Assembly: GCF_014639155.1 (NCBI RefSeq)
Contig: NZ_BMFT01000003.1
Span: 248,001-312,000 of the forward strand
Source: Paenibacillus segetis
GTDB taxonomy: Bacteria; Bacillota; Bacilli; Paenibacillales; Paenibacillaceae
DNA length: 64,000 nt
Reading direction: 5' to 3'
Below the pieces are notes generated by a model, which did not search any database, had not been told where the DNA came from, and saw only the letters and a list, made by a program, of their open reading frames with translations. The first letter of the stretch is position 1; the number at the start of each line of letters is the position of its first letter. Shown piece after piece: positions 1-8,744 of this stretch. The translations under genes were made by a program, and so were the position numbers.

Positions 1-78
1 CGCACGCTGCTGGATTTCATTTAGCTCAACACCGATTTCCTGCTGCTTGCGGATAAAATAACTTTCTAATGTATGCAT
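1..78 (-). CDS. Start of an unidentified protein, cut by the window edge
   Basis: Only 26 codons are present. They begin MHTLESYFIRKQQEIG and run off the left edge. The ATG is preceded by GAGAGGG at good spacing, so this looks like a real start. The residues are charged and probably helical. Nothing in them allows a family call, and no function is proposed. Confidence 0.55.
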   Translation of the reverse strand, partial: MHTLESYFIRKQQEIGVELNEIQQRA

Positions 79-156
79 GCTATTAGGCCCTCTCTATAAC
101 TTTCAAAAAGTTAATCATAACAGAAACCAGGCCTTATGCTCAAATAAAAAGCAAAA

Positions 157-201
157 TGAAGAACATTCTACCGAGCCATGTGCCCAGGTAAATGTTCTTC
201 A
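157..201 (-). terminator. Terminator after the flavin reductase gene
   Basis: An 11-bp perfect inverted repeat (TGAAGAACATT / AATGTTCTTCA) is followed, reading on the minus strand, by a T-rich tail. It lies just beyond the stop of the flavoprotein gene and fits a rho-independent terminator. Confidence 0.8.
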
Positions 202-222
202 TCTTGTGAGAATCATTTCATG

Positions 223-2034
223 TTATTTTCCTTCTGCTATTGCTTTTGCAGCATGAGCTCCACTTAAACGACCGCTAGTTAATGCATATTGGACTGCGCT
301 GCCTGTCATATAAACTTGGTTATAAAGATAACGATTCGCCGCTTCTCCACCTGCATAGAGATTATTGATAACAGATCCATCCTCTTTTAGAACACGATAG
401 TTCTCATCTATCTTCACTCCGCCAAAAGTACCCATTGTCCGTGGATTGATTTTAAATGCATAATAAGGTCCTTTGTTTACAGCAACGAGCATTTTAGCAT
501 CTTTCTTGAAAGCATCTTTACCGCTTGCAACACCAGCATTAAAAGTATCCATCGTCTTCACTAACGCGGCTTCTGGCACTTGCATAGCAGCAGCTAATTG
601 TTCAAATGTTTGGCCAACAGCAATTTCATCGTTTGGAAGTTGTCCTTCAATGGATTTAATCACTTCGCTATTAGCTTCACTTGAATCGATAACCATCCAT
701 ACTTGTTCGTTGGAGGCGACTTTATTAGTTACAACCGCATAGTGACTATTCTCATTCATAAAACGCTCGCCTTTTTCATTCACCAATATTTTCGTTGGAT
801 CCCATTCTAGAACGCGCAATTCAGGAATACGGCTTGCAAAGCCCAATCCGATAATCCATGGATCTTCATATAGTGCTGCGCCTAATTTCTCTGCCATCAC
901 AATTCCATCACCCGTGCTGCCTGCAGCTGCTGCACTAATATCCATATCTTCAACAAATTCTGGTAAGAAACGCTTCATAAGTTCCTCACTCTTAGCAAAC
1001 CCACCAGAAGCAATAATGACTTTCTTTGCATGAACGATCAAAGTTCCTTCCGCATTCTCAGCTTTAACACCGATGACATCACCCTTGTCATCTGTGATTA
1101 GTTCAGTTGCCTTTGTTTCTGTAAAAATGTCGATCCCTTTATCATTCAGCGTTTTTTGCATATTTTCGATGATACTTGCCCCGCTTACTTCCGGGAAGTG
1201 GAGGCGAGCTACTGGGTCAACTCCAAATCCTTCAACACTTTTATACTTATGATTCATGGAATCAACCAACCAATGTGTTGTATCTACTGCATCATCCATG
1301 AAGGTCAGTACGCGGTCATAATCAGGATATTTACTATCCGGATTACTTGTGCTTTGACGTTCTTTCCACAGCGTAAGCCATGATTCTGGCGAATCTTCAA
1401 TACCCTGTTCTTTTTGGAACCTTGAACCTGTTGCCGCAATAGCTCCTCCTGATAACGCCGTAGAACCGCCTAAGTTAGCCAATTTTTCAAGCACAATTAC
1501 TTTCGCGCCATTCTCAAATGCTGAACCAGCCGCTGCAAGACCTGTGCCACCTCCACCGATAACAACAACATCCGTTGTTAATTCAGAGTCCTTCTGCGGT
1601 TTATCTTCAGTCACAGCCGCAACTTTAAGAGCATCCACATCGCCACCAGCTTGCTTCACACAATCTTCTACTGCTGCAAGGATAGCCTTTGACGAATTAG
1701 ATGCGCCTGACACAACATCAACTGCCAATGTCTGTCCCTCAACGATTTGCACAGGTATCCGTTCGAGGGCCTTATCACTAAGACCTTTCGTTTCACTATT
1801 GTCCTTCACGGTAACGGATACAATCGAATTTTCATCAAATACGACTTCAACTGTTACATCCCCATTGTTACCTTTTGAAGTTGCTGTGTAAGTACCTGCT
1901 TTATACTTACCGGAAGTCTCCGTTTCATCTGGTGTAGTATTCGTATCCGAAGTAGATTTGGAACAAGCAACTAAGCTTATCATCAATACAAATCCCAATA
2001 ATACAAACCCTACCCTTTTCAAATTCGTTTTCAT
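223..2034 (-). CDS. Surface lipoprotein flavin reductase (FMN-binding plus fumarate-reductase-type FAD domain)
   Basis: This 603-residue protein begins with a lipoprotein signal (lipobox LVAC, Cys at about 24), so it should sit on the outer face of the membrane. Residues about 43-125 form an FMN-binding domain with the motif VVSGAS, of the kind that receives covalent FMN from ApbE. From about 152 an FAD domain starts with VVVIGGGGTGLAAAG and ends with a second FAD contact region (LYAGGEAANRY). The family includes fumarate, urocanate and related reductases that accept electrons from the respiratory chain. The usual fumarate-reductase segment GANRLGGN is replaced by RYLYNQVYMTGSA, so the electron acceptor is probably not fumarate. 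No apbE lies nearby. The start has GGGGGA upstream. The MerR-like gene upstream ends with its own terminator, so the two genes are separate units. Confidence 0.85.
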   Translation of the reverse strand: MKTNLKRVGFVLLGFVLMISLVACSKSTSDTNTTPDETETSGKYKAGTYTATSKGNNGDVTVEVVFDENSIVSVTVKDNSETKGLSDKALERIPVQIVEGQTLAVDVVSGASNSSKAILAAVEDCVKQAGGDVDALKVAAVTEDKPQKDSELTTDVVVIGGGGTGLAAAGSAFENGAKVIVLEKLANLGGSTALSGGAIAATGSRFQKEQGIEDSPESWLTLWKERQSTSNPDSKYPDYDRVLTFMDDAVDTTHWLVDSMNHKYKSVEGFGVDPVARLHFPEVSGASIIENMQKTLNDKGIDIFTETKATELITDDKGDVIGVKAENAEGTLIVHAKKVIIASGGFAKSEELMKRFLPEFVEDMDISAAAAGSTGDGIVMAEKLGAALYEDPWIIGLGFASRIPELRVLEWDPTKILVNEKGERFMNENSHYAVVTNKVASNEQVWMVIDSSEANSEVIKSIEGQLPNDEIAVGQTFEQLAAAMQVPEAALVKTMDTFNAGVASGKDAFKKDAKMLVAVNKGPYYAFKINPRTMGTFGGVKIDENYRVLKEDGSVINNLYAGGEAANRYLYNQVYMTGSAVQYALTSGRLSGAHAAKAIAEGK

Positions 2035-2150
2035 TCTTTTTCCCCCTTGATGTATAAAAATTATTCATGCATTAAGCGTAAATGGTCGGGTCATCACCAT
2101 GTCAAGGATACTTTGTGAAAAAATGAACTTAAAAAAATGAAGAAAAATAA

Positions 2151-2176
2151 AAACCCTGGGGTTAACCCAAGGGTTT
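2151..2176 (-). terminator. Terminator after the MerR-methyltransferase gene
   Basis: AAACCCTTGGGTTAACCCCAGGGTTT forms a near-perfect hairpin read on the minus strand and is followed by TTTATTTTTC. It separates the MerR-type gene from the flavin reductase gene. Confidence 0.85.
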
Positions 2177-2198
2177 AGTGGGGGGGAAAGATATGAAT

Positions 2199-3479
2199 TT
2201 AGGAAATCCTATTATGTTTGTGTTGTATCTCATGCTCATGTTGCTCATGTATAGAGGTAATGACCTCAAAGTTTATTTTCTTCTTTCCGACATAAATAGT
2301 CTGAAATAGCTCCTTATTTCTAATATCAATATAGGGATTGTCTTCGATGATCGGGCCTAAGTCTATTGCCTCTAATTGCGAAAGATCCAAACTTTCCAAT
2401 TTCTCAAATATGATATTTTTATTGAAATAGCCTCTTAATTCCAATGGGATGTTGATAAAGTCCTTACATTTAGCACCAATATGAGGGAATGCTCCCGTCA
2501 GAAGGCCCTCTTGTTTCAAATAAGGCGCTACAACATCAAGTAAAACTTTATTACTTGTTTTTGCATACGTTTTACTCATCCAATGATCGATAATGATGTC
2601 AATTGAAGATTTGCTGATCGGTAATTTATCTAGTTCACAACAGAAAAAAATAAAATGATTATGCTCGTATTGTAACTCTAGATTCTTTTTCATATTAGCT
2701 ATTCTTTCTTTGTCATGACAAATGAGAATATAGGTACAATTTTTTGGCAAATAATCAATATAGTGCATCAAAAATCTACCCGTACAATTATCAAGCTCCA
2801 TTATATATTTAGGGTTATTTCCATGTGTTTGTATGTAATCAATTAATGTAGTAGTGCCATTATACAGAAAGTTAATATAGTTAGGTGAAGCGGCTTCGAA
2901 AAACTCTCTCTTCGTAGGCATTAATTTTTTTCTCGCCACTTTCTCATCAATATAAATTCCATTGTCTATTATCGCTGTGTAACCACATTCACATCGTATT
3001 GTTGCCTCTAACATCATATTCTTCTCTACAGTCCCGCCACTAATATCCAATGTTTTGTCGCAATCAGGGCATTGTAAAAGTCCGATAGCAGCTAAGGGAA
3101 ACCCTAAATTTCTCTTCGTACTTATTCCGTCCATCTTCAACTCTTTAATTCTATCTTTTAACAGCAGATTAATCTCATTGCATTTTTGCTGTTCTTTAAT
3201 GATTTGGTCTTGTTTTCTTTCCAATAAGGATAAGTATAAATTTCTATAAGCATCTGATTTATCACCCTCTAGTCGGTTAAAACAAAGGATTTCCTGGATT
3301 TCTGTTAGTGAAAAATCTAATTGCTTTAGCTTAAAGATTTTTTCGATATCATGGCTATCCTCTTCACTAAATTTATACTGACAACCCTGCTTCTCAACAA
3401 CAAGTAGCCCCATATCAATATAATGGCGAATGGTATCCTGGGTAATATTATGCTTCTTTGAAAATTTACCAATTTTCAT
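2199..3479 (-). CDS. MerR-family regulator fused to a zinc ribbon and a methyltransferase-like domain
   Basis: The 426 residues fall into four parts. Residues 1-70 are a MerR DNA-binding domain (MKIGKFSKKHNITQDTIRHY start, with a dimer-helix region from about 75). A charged coiled stretch follows at 80-115. A zinc ribbon with CPDC and CECGY pairs lies at about 137-170, resembling the one in RlmA-type methyltransferases. From about 190 there is a class I methyltransferase-like fold. Its SAM-binding loop reads MELDNCTGRF instead of the common ELGCGTGRF, so catalysis may be weak or lost and the domain may act as a sensor. AAAGGAG precedes the start. It lies upstream of the flavin reductase on the same strand, but a terminator separates them, so a regulatory link is only a guess. 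Confidence 0.75.
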   Translation of the reverse strand: MKIGKFSKKHNITQDTIRHYIDMGLLVVEKQGCQYKFSEEDSHDIEKIFKLKQLDFSLTEIQEILCFNRLEGDKSDAYRNLYLSLLERKQDQIIKEQQKCNEINLLLKDRIKELKMDGISTKRNLGFPLAAIGLLQCPDCDKTLDISGGTVEKNMMLEATIRCECGYTAIIDNGIYIDEKVARKKLMPTKREFFEAASPNYINFLYNGTTTLIDYIQTHGNNPKYIMELDNCTGRFLMHYIDYLPKNCTYILICHDKERIANMKKNLELQYEHNHFIFFCCELDKLPISKSSIDIIIDHWMSKTYAKTSNKVLLDVVAPYLKQEGLLTGAFPHIGAKCKDFINIPLELRGYFNKNIIFEKLESLDLSQLEAIDLGPIIEDNPYIDIRNKELFQTIYVGKKKINFEVITSIHEQHEHEIQHKHNRIS

Positions 3480-3719
3480 TATAGATTACTCCTTTGAGAG
3501 CTACATAATGTAAAAAATAACCCCATCTACTTAGTGAAATAAATCACAAGTTGGTCGATAACAGTACATTGAGGATGGCTTAGGACACCCAAGGCCTTTT
3601 TCCATCATAATGTTCCTTACCGCTATCGTACCCGAACATCAAATACTGCGCAATATGAAAATTGGCTCATGCATGCTCCCTTCAAGTTTAAATGCCAACT
3701 AGACCAAAATGAAAAAAGA

Positions 3720-3756
3720 CCGAGCGAAGTCAGGGAAACGCCTGATATCAGCTCGG
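3720..3756 (-). terminator. Terminator after the peptide gene
   Basis: CCGAGC and GCTCGG arms enclose an inner CAGG/CCTG stem. On the minus strand a run of T (TTTTTTC) follows the hairpin. It ends the unit holding the TPR protein and the peptide gene. The remaining 3480-3719 holds no gene that I can see. Confidence 0.75.
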
Positions 3757-3794
3757 CTTGTAGTATGATTTTTGATTTTTAGACAAGTACCAAA

Positions 3795-3947
3795 TTAGTG
3801 ATCCATTCCGTGATTTAAAGGTGAATAAGTTATCGGTGGTGATGTTACTGAACCTTTTAAGTCTCTCTCTGCATTAGTTGTTGCGACACCAGTTGCTGAA
3901 CTAACTAACACTAGGAATACCGTCAATAAGAATACCTTTTTCATCAT
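3795..3947 (-). CDS. Small exported peptide, probable signalling-peptide precursor
   Basis: This 50-codon gene starts with MMKKVFLLTVFLVLVSSATG, a clear export signal: lysines, a hydrophobic core, then small residues. The processed tail is about 25 residues and ends SPPITYSPLNHGMDH. GGAGGAG stands ahead of the first ATG, and either of two adjacent ATGs could be used. The gene begins inside the 3' end of the upstream TPR-protein gene, overlapping it by 47 bases in another frame. That is the arrangement of Rap/Phr and related receptor/peptide pairs in Bacilli. A strong terminator follows. The active peptide would be a short stretch of the C-terminal tail; which one cannot be read from sequence. 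Confidence 0.75.
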   Translation of the reverse strand: MMKKVFLLTVFLVLVSSATGVATTNAERDLKGSVTSPPITYSPLNHGMDH

Positions 3948-4761
3948 TCACTCCTCCTTCCAAAATGTTTTTCATTATGTTTTTATACACTTGATGTTGT
4001 GTGTTGTTTGCATGGTTTCTTAGAAATTCAAATAGGGCTACGGATTTTATAATCCCTGTATCATCTTTTAAGTTACTACTTGTTTGCAAAGACTTCAATA
4101 TAGTATGAATAGCAATCTCGTTCCTATCTTGTTTATGATAGTATCTAGCAAGTAGATATTTATAGTCCACATAATACCGTATTTTAGCTTTTGTCTTATA
4201 GAACTCACACATGCTATCAATAATCTCTCCAAATTCAGCCACAACTGAATCTATTGAGTAGTCGAAAGTTATTGCCGATTCCAATATAGTTATTAAACCT
4301 GGAAGTAATTCCTCTCTATTGTTCCGTATAAATGCAACATAATCTTGCAACACGTATGTTTTACCTTCTGTTAGATCAATAACATATCTATTAGCTATTG
4401 CTATATTACGATAATACTCCACCTCAACCCAGCCTTCATCGTCCAATCCATTAATCCAGCTAAGGTCGGAATATTGCTGAATACACGCTCTCGACTCGCT
4501 GTATCTTCCTTGTTTTTGTAATGCTATCCCTTTGGAACAAAGGGAGAATCCAAAATAATATACGATGCTATTCTTTAGATTAAGCGACGTGAATGTATTA
4601 TTATTCGCACGTTCCAGTTGCTTTGTTTCATACAGGTCAGATATCGCTTTATACAATCTATCAGCTACCAATAGCATACCTTCCCAATTTTCAAGTGAGA
4701 ATGAAGCTTTTAAAATATCGGTTAAAGAATCAACGTGGATATCTTCTAAATCTAAGTTCAA
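3901..4761 (-). CDS. Rap/Rgg-like TPR protein, probable peptide receptor
   Basis: The 286-residue protein is almost entirely helical. Its repeats have the look of tetratricopeptide units, for example GIALQKQGRYSESRACIQQY at about 93-112 and YLLARYYHKQDRNEIAIHTI at about 203-222. This is the architecture of the peptide-binding half of Rap, PlcR, Rgg and AimR proteins. No helix-turn-helix is visible at the N-terminus, and the protein is shorter than typical Rap phosphatases (about 370 residues). The start is TTG with AAGGAGG eight bases upstream, and an in-frame stop lies shortly before it, so a longer start is ruled out. The small exported peptide gene overlaps its last 47 bases and is the likely ligand source. 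The target, whether a response regulator or another protein, is unknown. Confidence 0.65.
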   Translation of the reverse strand: MNLDLEDIHVDSLTDILKASFSLENWEGMLLVADRLYKAISDLYETKQLERANNNTFTSLNLKNSIVYYFGFSLCSKGIALQKQGRYSESRACIQQYSDLSWINGLDDEGWVEVEYYRNIAIANRYVIDLTEGKTYVLQDYVAFIRNNREELLPGLITILESAITFDYSIDSVVAEFGEIIDSMCEFYKTKAKIRYYVDYKYLLARYYHKQDRNEIAIHTILKSLQTSSNLKDDTGIIKSVALFEFLRNHANNTQHQVYKNIMKNILEGGVNDEKGILIDGIPSVS

Positions 4762-4941
4762 TTTATCGTCCTCCTTATCCCTTACTATCTAAATTTATTT
4801 TTATCCATAGGTTAAATATGTATGTTATTTCTAACTATTTACTATATTACCATATATGTAAGTGAGATTGGTCACTAATCGGGCAGTATGCGGTACTCCT
4901 AGGGAGAACCTTACATAAAAAACTGGAAAAAAATAAAAAAA

Positions 4942-4978
4942 CGAACGATAATCAAGAGAAAAACTTGAGAATCGTTCG
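4942..4978 (-). terminator. Terminator after the RNA methyltransferase gene
   Basis: CGAACGAT and ATCGTTCG arms with an inner TCAAG/CTTGA stem are followed on the minus strand by TTTTTTTATTTTTTT. The terminator closes the trmH-like unit. Confidence 0.9.
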
Positions 4979-5015
4979 GTCATGGATTGGGGGTAATACG
5001 AGTTTCTTTACTTTG

Positions 5016-5822
5016 TTATGAGTTGATTTGTGGTGAATAATAACGCTGCCGTTGCGCCTCAAAAAGCAAGACAGAAGCCGCCATTGCTACATTAAGCGAT
5101 TCCGCCTGACCACGCATTGGAATAATCAGCCCATCATCCATAAGCTCTCGCACTTCATCGCTAAGACCTTTGGCTTCGCTACCTAGTAACAGCCACACCG
5201 GGCCCTTAAAATCGTAAGTGTAACAATTATGCGCAGCTTGTAAGCTAGTACCCGCTAGTGCTATTCCATGCTGCTTGGCTTGGGGTAAAATCTCATTCAG
5301 GTTCCCATGAACGACAGGTAAATGAAACAACGATCCCATTGTCGAACGAAGTACCTTAGGTCCGTAAATATCTGCACAGCCTGCACCAACAATAACCCCA
5401 TCCGCTCCGACTGCATCCGCACTACGAATGATTGTACCCACATTTCCAGGGTCCTGTACACCATCAAGCACAACAACAAGACTATTCTCACGCTGCAGTA
5501 GAGGTACAAGTGAGCCAGCTTGCTTACGAAGAATCGCAAAGACTGGCTGTGGCGTCTTCGCATCGCTGCATTTAGCGATCACTGCGGAAGATACACCAAT
5601 CCACTCCACATCCAAACGAGCCTGTGCAGCGCCGGATAATTCACCCGGAATGCCGGATTCTATCTCATAGCATACGCATTCAATATCAGTCTGCGCCTTC
5701 AGCGCTTCCTGAACCAAATGAATGCCTTCGATCAAATATTTATTATGTTTGTCCCTATTTTTCTTCTCAAGCAGTCCAGCCCATTCCTTAACCCGAGCAT
5801 TCTGCGGAGACAATATCTGCAT
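5016..5822 (-). CDS. TrmH/SpoU-family RNA 2'-O-methyltransferase
   Basis: This is a 268-residue member of the SPOUT RNA methyltransferases, similar in size and layout to Bacillus YsgA. The N-terminal part (about 1-95) is the substrate-binding domain. The catalytic domain carries the three family motifs: QDPGNVGTIIRSADA at about 125, LLLGSEAKGLSDE at about 215, and IPMRGQAESLNVAMAASVLL at about 235. These build the knotted SAM site. The likely target is 23S rRNA, but the exact nucleotide is not known for this branch. An upstream ATG at 5834 has poor spacing to its ribosome site, and the MQILSPQNARVKEW start aligns better with relatives, so 5822 was chosen. The K+ channel regulator gene lies 38 bases upstream. 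Confidence 0.88.
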   Translation of the reverse strand: MQILSPQNARVKEWAGLLEKKNRDKHNKYLIEGIHLVQEALKAQTDIECVCYEIESGIPGELSGAAQARLDVEWIGVSSAVIAKCSDAKTPQPVFAILRKQAGSLVPLLQRENSLVVVLDGVQDPGNVGTIIRSADAVGADGVIVGAGCADIYGPKVLRSTMGSLFHLPVVHGNLNEILPQAKQHGIALAGTSLQAAHNCYTYDFKGPVWLLLGSEAKGLSDEVRELMDDGLIIPMRGQAESLNVAMAASVLLFEAQRQRYYSPQINS

Positions 5823-5860
5823 CAGTCTCTTCATCCTTATATTTAAGTTAAATAGTCACT

Positions 5861-6535
5861 TTATGATTCCGAATAAGCAAGCTCTAGCTTCGTCAGATCA
5901 TTTTTCTCGCCTACAATAACAAGTACGTCCTCATCCGTAAGCCGATCAGTTGCAGCAGGAGAAATATTCATCTTTGATCCGCGTTTTATTGCCATCACAT
6001 TGCATCCGAACTGTGCCCGAATATCGAGCTCTTTCAAGTTTTTCCCTAACATACCTTTGGTAACACGTAGTTCAACAATACTGTATTCATCTGATAATTC
6101 GATATAATCCAGAATATTAGGTGAAGTAAGATGGTGAGCAACGCGAAGCCCCATATCCCGTTCAGGATATATCACTTTGTCTGCCCCTATTTTATGCAAT
6201 ACCTTCCCATGAAGTTCATTCTGTGCCTTAACGATAATGATCGGTAAGCCAAGGTCCTTCAGGATCAACGTCGTCAAAATGCTGGCTTGGATATCTTGAC
6301 CAATTGCCACAACGACAACATCAAAATTTCGAATACCTAATGCGCGAAGTGCTTCTTCATCCGTGGAATCCGCCGATACGGCATGCGTTACAATATTAGA
6401 TACAGCCTGAGTTCTATGCTCATCAGTATCGATAGCGAGAACGTCAAACCCCATATCACTAAGGGCTTTCGCAACACTAAGGCCAAAGCGTCCCATACCA
6501 ATGACTGCAAACTGTTTTTTTACTGAATGCGCCAT
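5861..6535 (-). CDS. ktrA: KtrA/KtrC-type K+ uptake regulatory subunit
   Basis: The 224-residue cytosolic protein has an RCK N domain with a Rossmann nucleotide site (FAVIGMGRFGLSVAKAL, then acidic Asp at DTDE) and a C-terminal TrkA-C domain (about 138-220). In Bacilli these proteins form octameric rings that bind ATP/ADP and c-di-AMP and gate KtrB/KtrD potassium channels. The sequence is closer to the KtrC branch by eye. No channel gene is in the window. The ORF is open for 7 more codons upstream, but AGGTGAAG fits the ATG at 6535. Confidence 0.88.
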   Translation of the reverse strand: MAHSVKKQFAVIGMGRFGLSVAKALSDMGFDVLAIDTDEHRTQAVSNIVTHAVSADSTDEEALRALGIRNFDVVVVAIGQDIQASILTTLILKDLGLPIIIVKAQNELHGKVLHKIGADKVIYPERDMGLRVAHHLTSPNILDYIELSDEYSIVELRVTKGMLGKNLKELDIRAQFGCNVMAIKRGSKMNISPAATDRLTDEDVLVIVGEKNDLTKLELAYSES

Positions 6536-6662
6536 AACTTCACCTACCCATGACATTATTAATCGCTTTAGTATATCACAATCATTCTCAAACTTGTATT
6601 TTCGGCTCTAACATCGGGAACATTAACAATCGGGCAAGTACTATTTCAAGGAGGGATACTCC

Positions 6663-6896
6663 GTGCCGTTAACTCTCAATTTGCGCCAAGCCGTTATGCA
6701 CAAAATTCACGGTAAAAATGAAGAGGATCTTCGTAGCATGATTGAGGGCTCCATTGATGCCCAGGAAGCTGCACTTCCTGGACTCGGTGTGATGTTCGAG
6801 ATCATGTGGAAGAACATGGATCAGGCCAAACAGGATGCTTTAATCTCTATGCTCCACAACAAATCAGAAGCAACTGATTTGGGACAAGTGAAATAA
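6663..6896 (+). CDS. sspI: Small acid-soluble spore protein SspI
   Basis: The 77-residue protein matches the SspI family: LNLRQAVMHKIHG at the start and LPGLGVMFEIMWKN in the middle are the family signature. SspI is a minor spore-core protein made in the forespore, so its presence shows that the organism sporulates. The start is GTG with AAGGAGGG upstream. The gene stands alone between divergent and convergent neighbours. Confidence 0.92.
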   Translation: MPLTLNLRQAVMHKIHGKNEEDLRSMIEGSIDAQEAALPGLGVMFEIMWKNMDQAKQDALISMLHNKSEATDLGQVK

Positions 6897-6912
6897 GCTA
6901 TTGCCCGCATTG

Positions 6913-6969
6913 ATAAACAACAAGCCTTTTCTTTGGCCACTTAAGGCCAGGAAAAGGCTTGTTGTTTAT
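6913..6969 (+). terminator. Long hairpin between sspI and prfC
   Basis: A 19-bp perfect inverted repeat (ATAAACAACAAGCCTTTTC and its complement) holds an inner GGCC/GGCC stem. It lies between two convergent genes and probably serves both strands, although neither side has a long T run. Confidence 0.65.
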
Positions 6970-7011
6970 CTAAGAGGAAACTCTGATACAATATTCGCTC
7001 TATTTACGGAC

Positions 7012-8595
7012 TTAAGGTGCGACCTCAAGGAACTTCGCATCTGGATTTTTATCCATAGCTGTACGCATCGCATATTCATTCTCAAACAAGACAACGTAAT
7101 TGCCTTTCTTATCCTTAACCAGCGTGGAATTGATGCGGAACTTCGACGGATCAATCTTGTCTCCTACGATCCAACGTGCGAACTGGTATGGCATACGTTG
7201 CAATTGAACATCAACACCGTATTCACCCTTCATCCGGTATTCGAACACTTCAAATTGAAGTTGCCCTACAACACCTAGAATCGTGTCTTCAAAACCAACC
7301 GTAGTGAATACCTGAATCGTTCCTTCTTCCGTTAACTGTTCGATCCCCTTCTGATATTGCTTATGTTTCAGTGCATTCTTCACTGTCACCTTAGCAAAAA
7401 TCTCAGGCGAGAATGTCGGAAGCTCGTCAAATACCACTTCACTACCCTGACTTAATGAATCCCCAATCCGGAAAATACCTGGATCAAACAATCCAATAAT
7501 ATCTCCAGGATAAGCCTCGCTCACGATATCACGATCTTGTGCCAGGAACTGCTGTGGCTGAGACAGCTTAATGTCTTTACCTACGCGCACATGCTTTACT
7601 GACATCCCACGTTCAAACTTACCGGAAACAATACGCAGAAATGCAATACGGTCGCGGTGAGCTGGATTCATGTTAGCTTGGATTTTAAATACATATCCCG
7701 TGAACTTCTCATTCGTTGGTTCAACATCGCCTGCCGTACTACGACGTGGCTCAGGCTTAGGAGCAAGCTTTAGAAAGCTCTCAAGAAAAGTCTGTACTCC
7801 AAAATTGTTAACCGCACTACCAAAGAAAACGGGTGTTAACTCGCCTCGTTTTACTTTTTCAAAATCAAATGGATCTCCTGCCACATCAAGCAACTCCAAG
7901 TCCTGACACAGTTGATCATGTAAATAATCACCCGCCATTTCACGGATTACAGGATCTTGATAATCTTCAACCTTCTTCACTTGAATGTGGGTATGATCGT
8001 CACCTTGGAATAATTCAACTTGGTTATTCATGCGATCATATACGCCACATAGCTCACGTCCTGAACCAATAGGCCAGTTCATCGGCACGGAACGGATACC
8101 AAGCACTTGCTCGATCTGTTCCATCAATTCAAATGGACTGCGACCTTCACGGTCTAACTTGTTAATAAACGTAAAGATCGGGATTCCACGTTGCGCGCAG
8201 ACCTGAAATAATTTGATCGTCTGAGCCTCGACCCCTTTAGCAACGTCGATCAACATCACGGCGCTATCGGCGGCCGTTAACGTACGGTAGGTATCCTCAC
8301 TGAAATCTTGGTGACCAGGGGTATCCAAAATGTTAATGCGATGACCGTTATAATCAAACTGCATGACAGAGGAAGTAACGGAAATCCCCCGTTGCTTCTC
8401 GATCTCCATCCAGTCACTTGTTGCGTGTTTACTAGCTTTACGAGCTTTTACAGAGCCCGCAAGACGGATAGCTCCACCAAATAAGAGCAGTTTCTCCGTT
8501 AAAGTCGTTTTCCCGGCATCCGGGTGAGATATAATCGCAAACGTTCTGCGTTTATCCACTTCACGTTGCAGTTCTTGTTCCAATGCTTTGCTCAT
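7012..8595 (-). CDS. prfC: Peptide chain release factor 3
   Basis: RF3 is the ribosomal GTPase that removes RF1 and RF2 after termination. The 527 residues match the usual length (about 529 in E. coli). GTPase motifs are clear: SHPDAGKTTLTEK (G1), RGISVTSS (G2), DTPGHQDF (G3) and NKLDREGR (G4). The beta-barrel domain 2 and the RF3-specific C-terminal domain follow. A longer ORF reaches 8625, but AAAGGAAAG stands before the ATG at 8595 (MSKALEQELQ), which is also the conserved family start. It appears monocistronic. Confidence 0.96.
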   Translation of the reverse strand: MSKALEQELQREVDKRRTFAIISHPDAGKTTLTEKLLLFGGAIRLAGSVKARKASKHATSDWMEIEKQRGISVTSSVMQFDYNGHRINILDTPGHQDFSEDTYRTLTAADSAVMLIDVAKGVEAQTIKLFQVCAQRGIPIFTFINKLDREGRSPFELMEQIEQVLGIRSVPMNWPIGSGRELCGVYDRMNNQVELFQGDDHTHIQVKKVEDYQDPVIREMAGDYLHDQLCQDLELLDVAGDPFDFEKVKRGELTPVFFGSAVNNFGVQTFLESFLKLAPKPEPRRSTAGDVEPTNEKFTGYVFKIQANMNPAHRDRIAFLRIVSGKFERGMSVKHVRVGKDIKLSQPQQFLAQDRDIVSEAYPGDIIGLFDPGIFRIGDSLSQGSEVVFDELPTFSPEIFAKVTVKNALKHKQYQKGIEQLTEEGTIQVFTTVGFEDTILGVVGQLQFEVFEYRMKGEYGVDVQLQRMPYQFARWIVGDKIDPSKFRINSTLVKDKKGNYVVLFENEYAMRTAMDKNPDAKFLEVAP

Positions 8596-8664
8596 TCTCA
8601 CTTTCCTTTCATTGCACAAAGTCACGTATTATATTGTAACATATTTTGTCTGTTCGTACGCAAA

Positions 8665-8703
8665 AAAGCCGCTTCCATGCAGGTGCGCTTGAAAGACGGC
8701 TTT
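8665..8703 (-). terminator. Terminator after zwf
   Basis: AAAGCCG and CGGCTTT arms are followed on the minus strand by TTTTTTG. It closes the zwf gene. Confidence 0.8.
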
Positions 8704-8744
8704 AATACTGGACTTTTGTTCAGTTGAACTATTCTTTCAAATCA

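Noticed and set aside
2199-3479. DNA methyltransferase of a restriction system
   Set aside because: The methyltransferase-like part lacks NPPY-type motifs and is attached to a MerR domain; no nuclease lies nearby.
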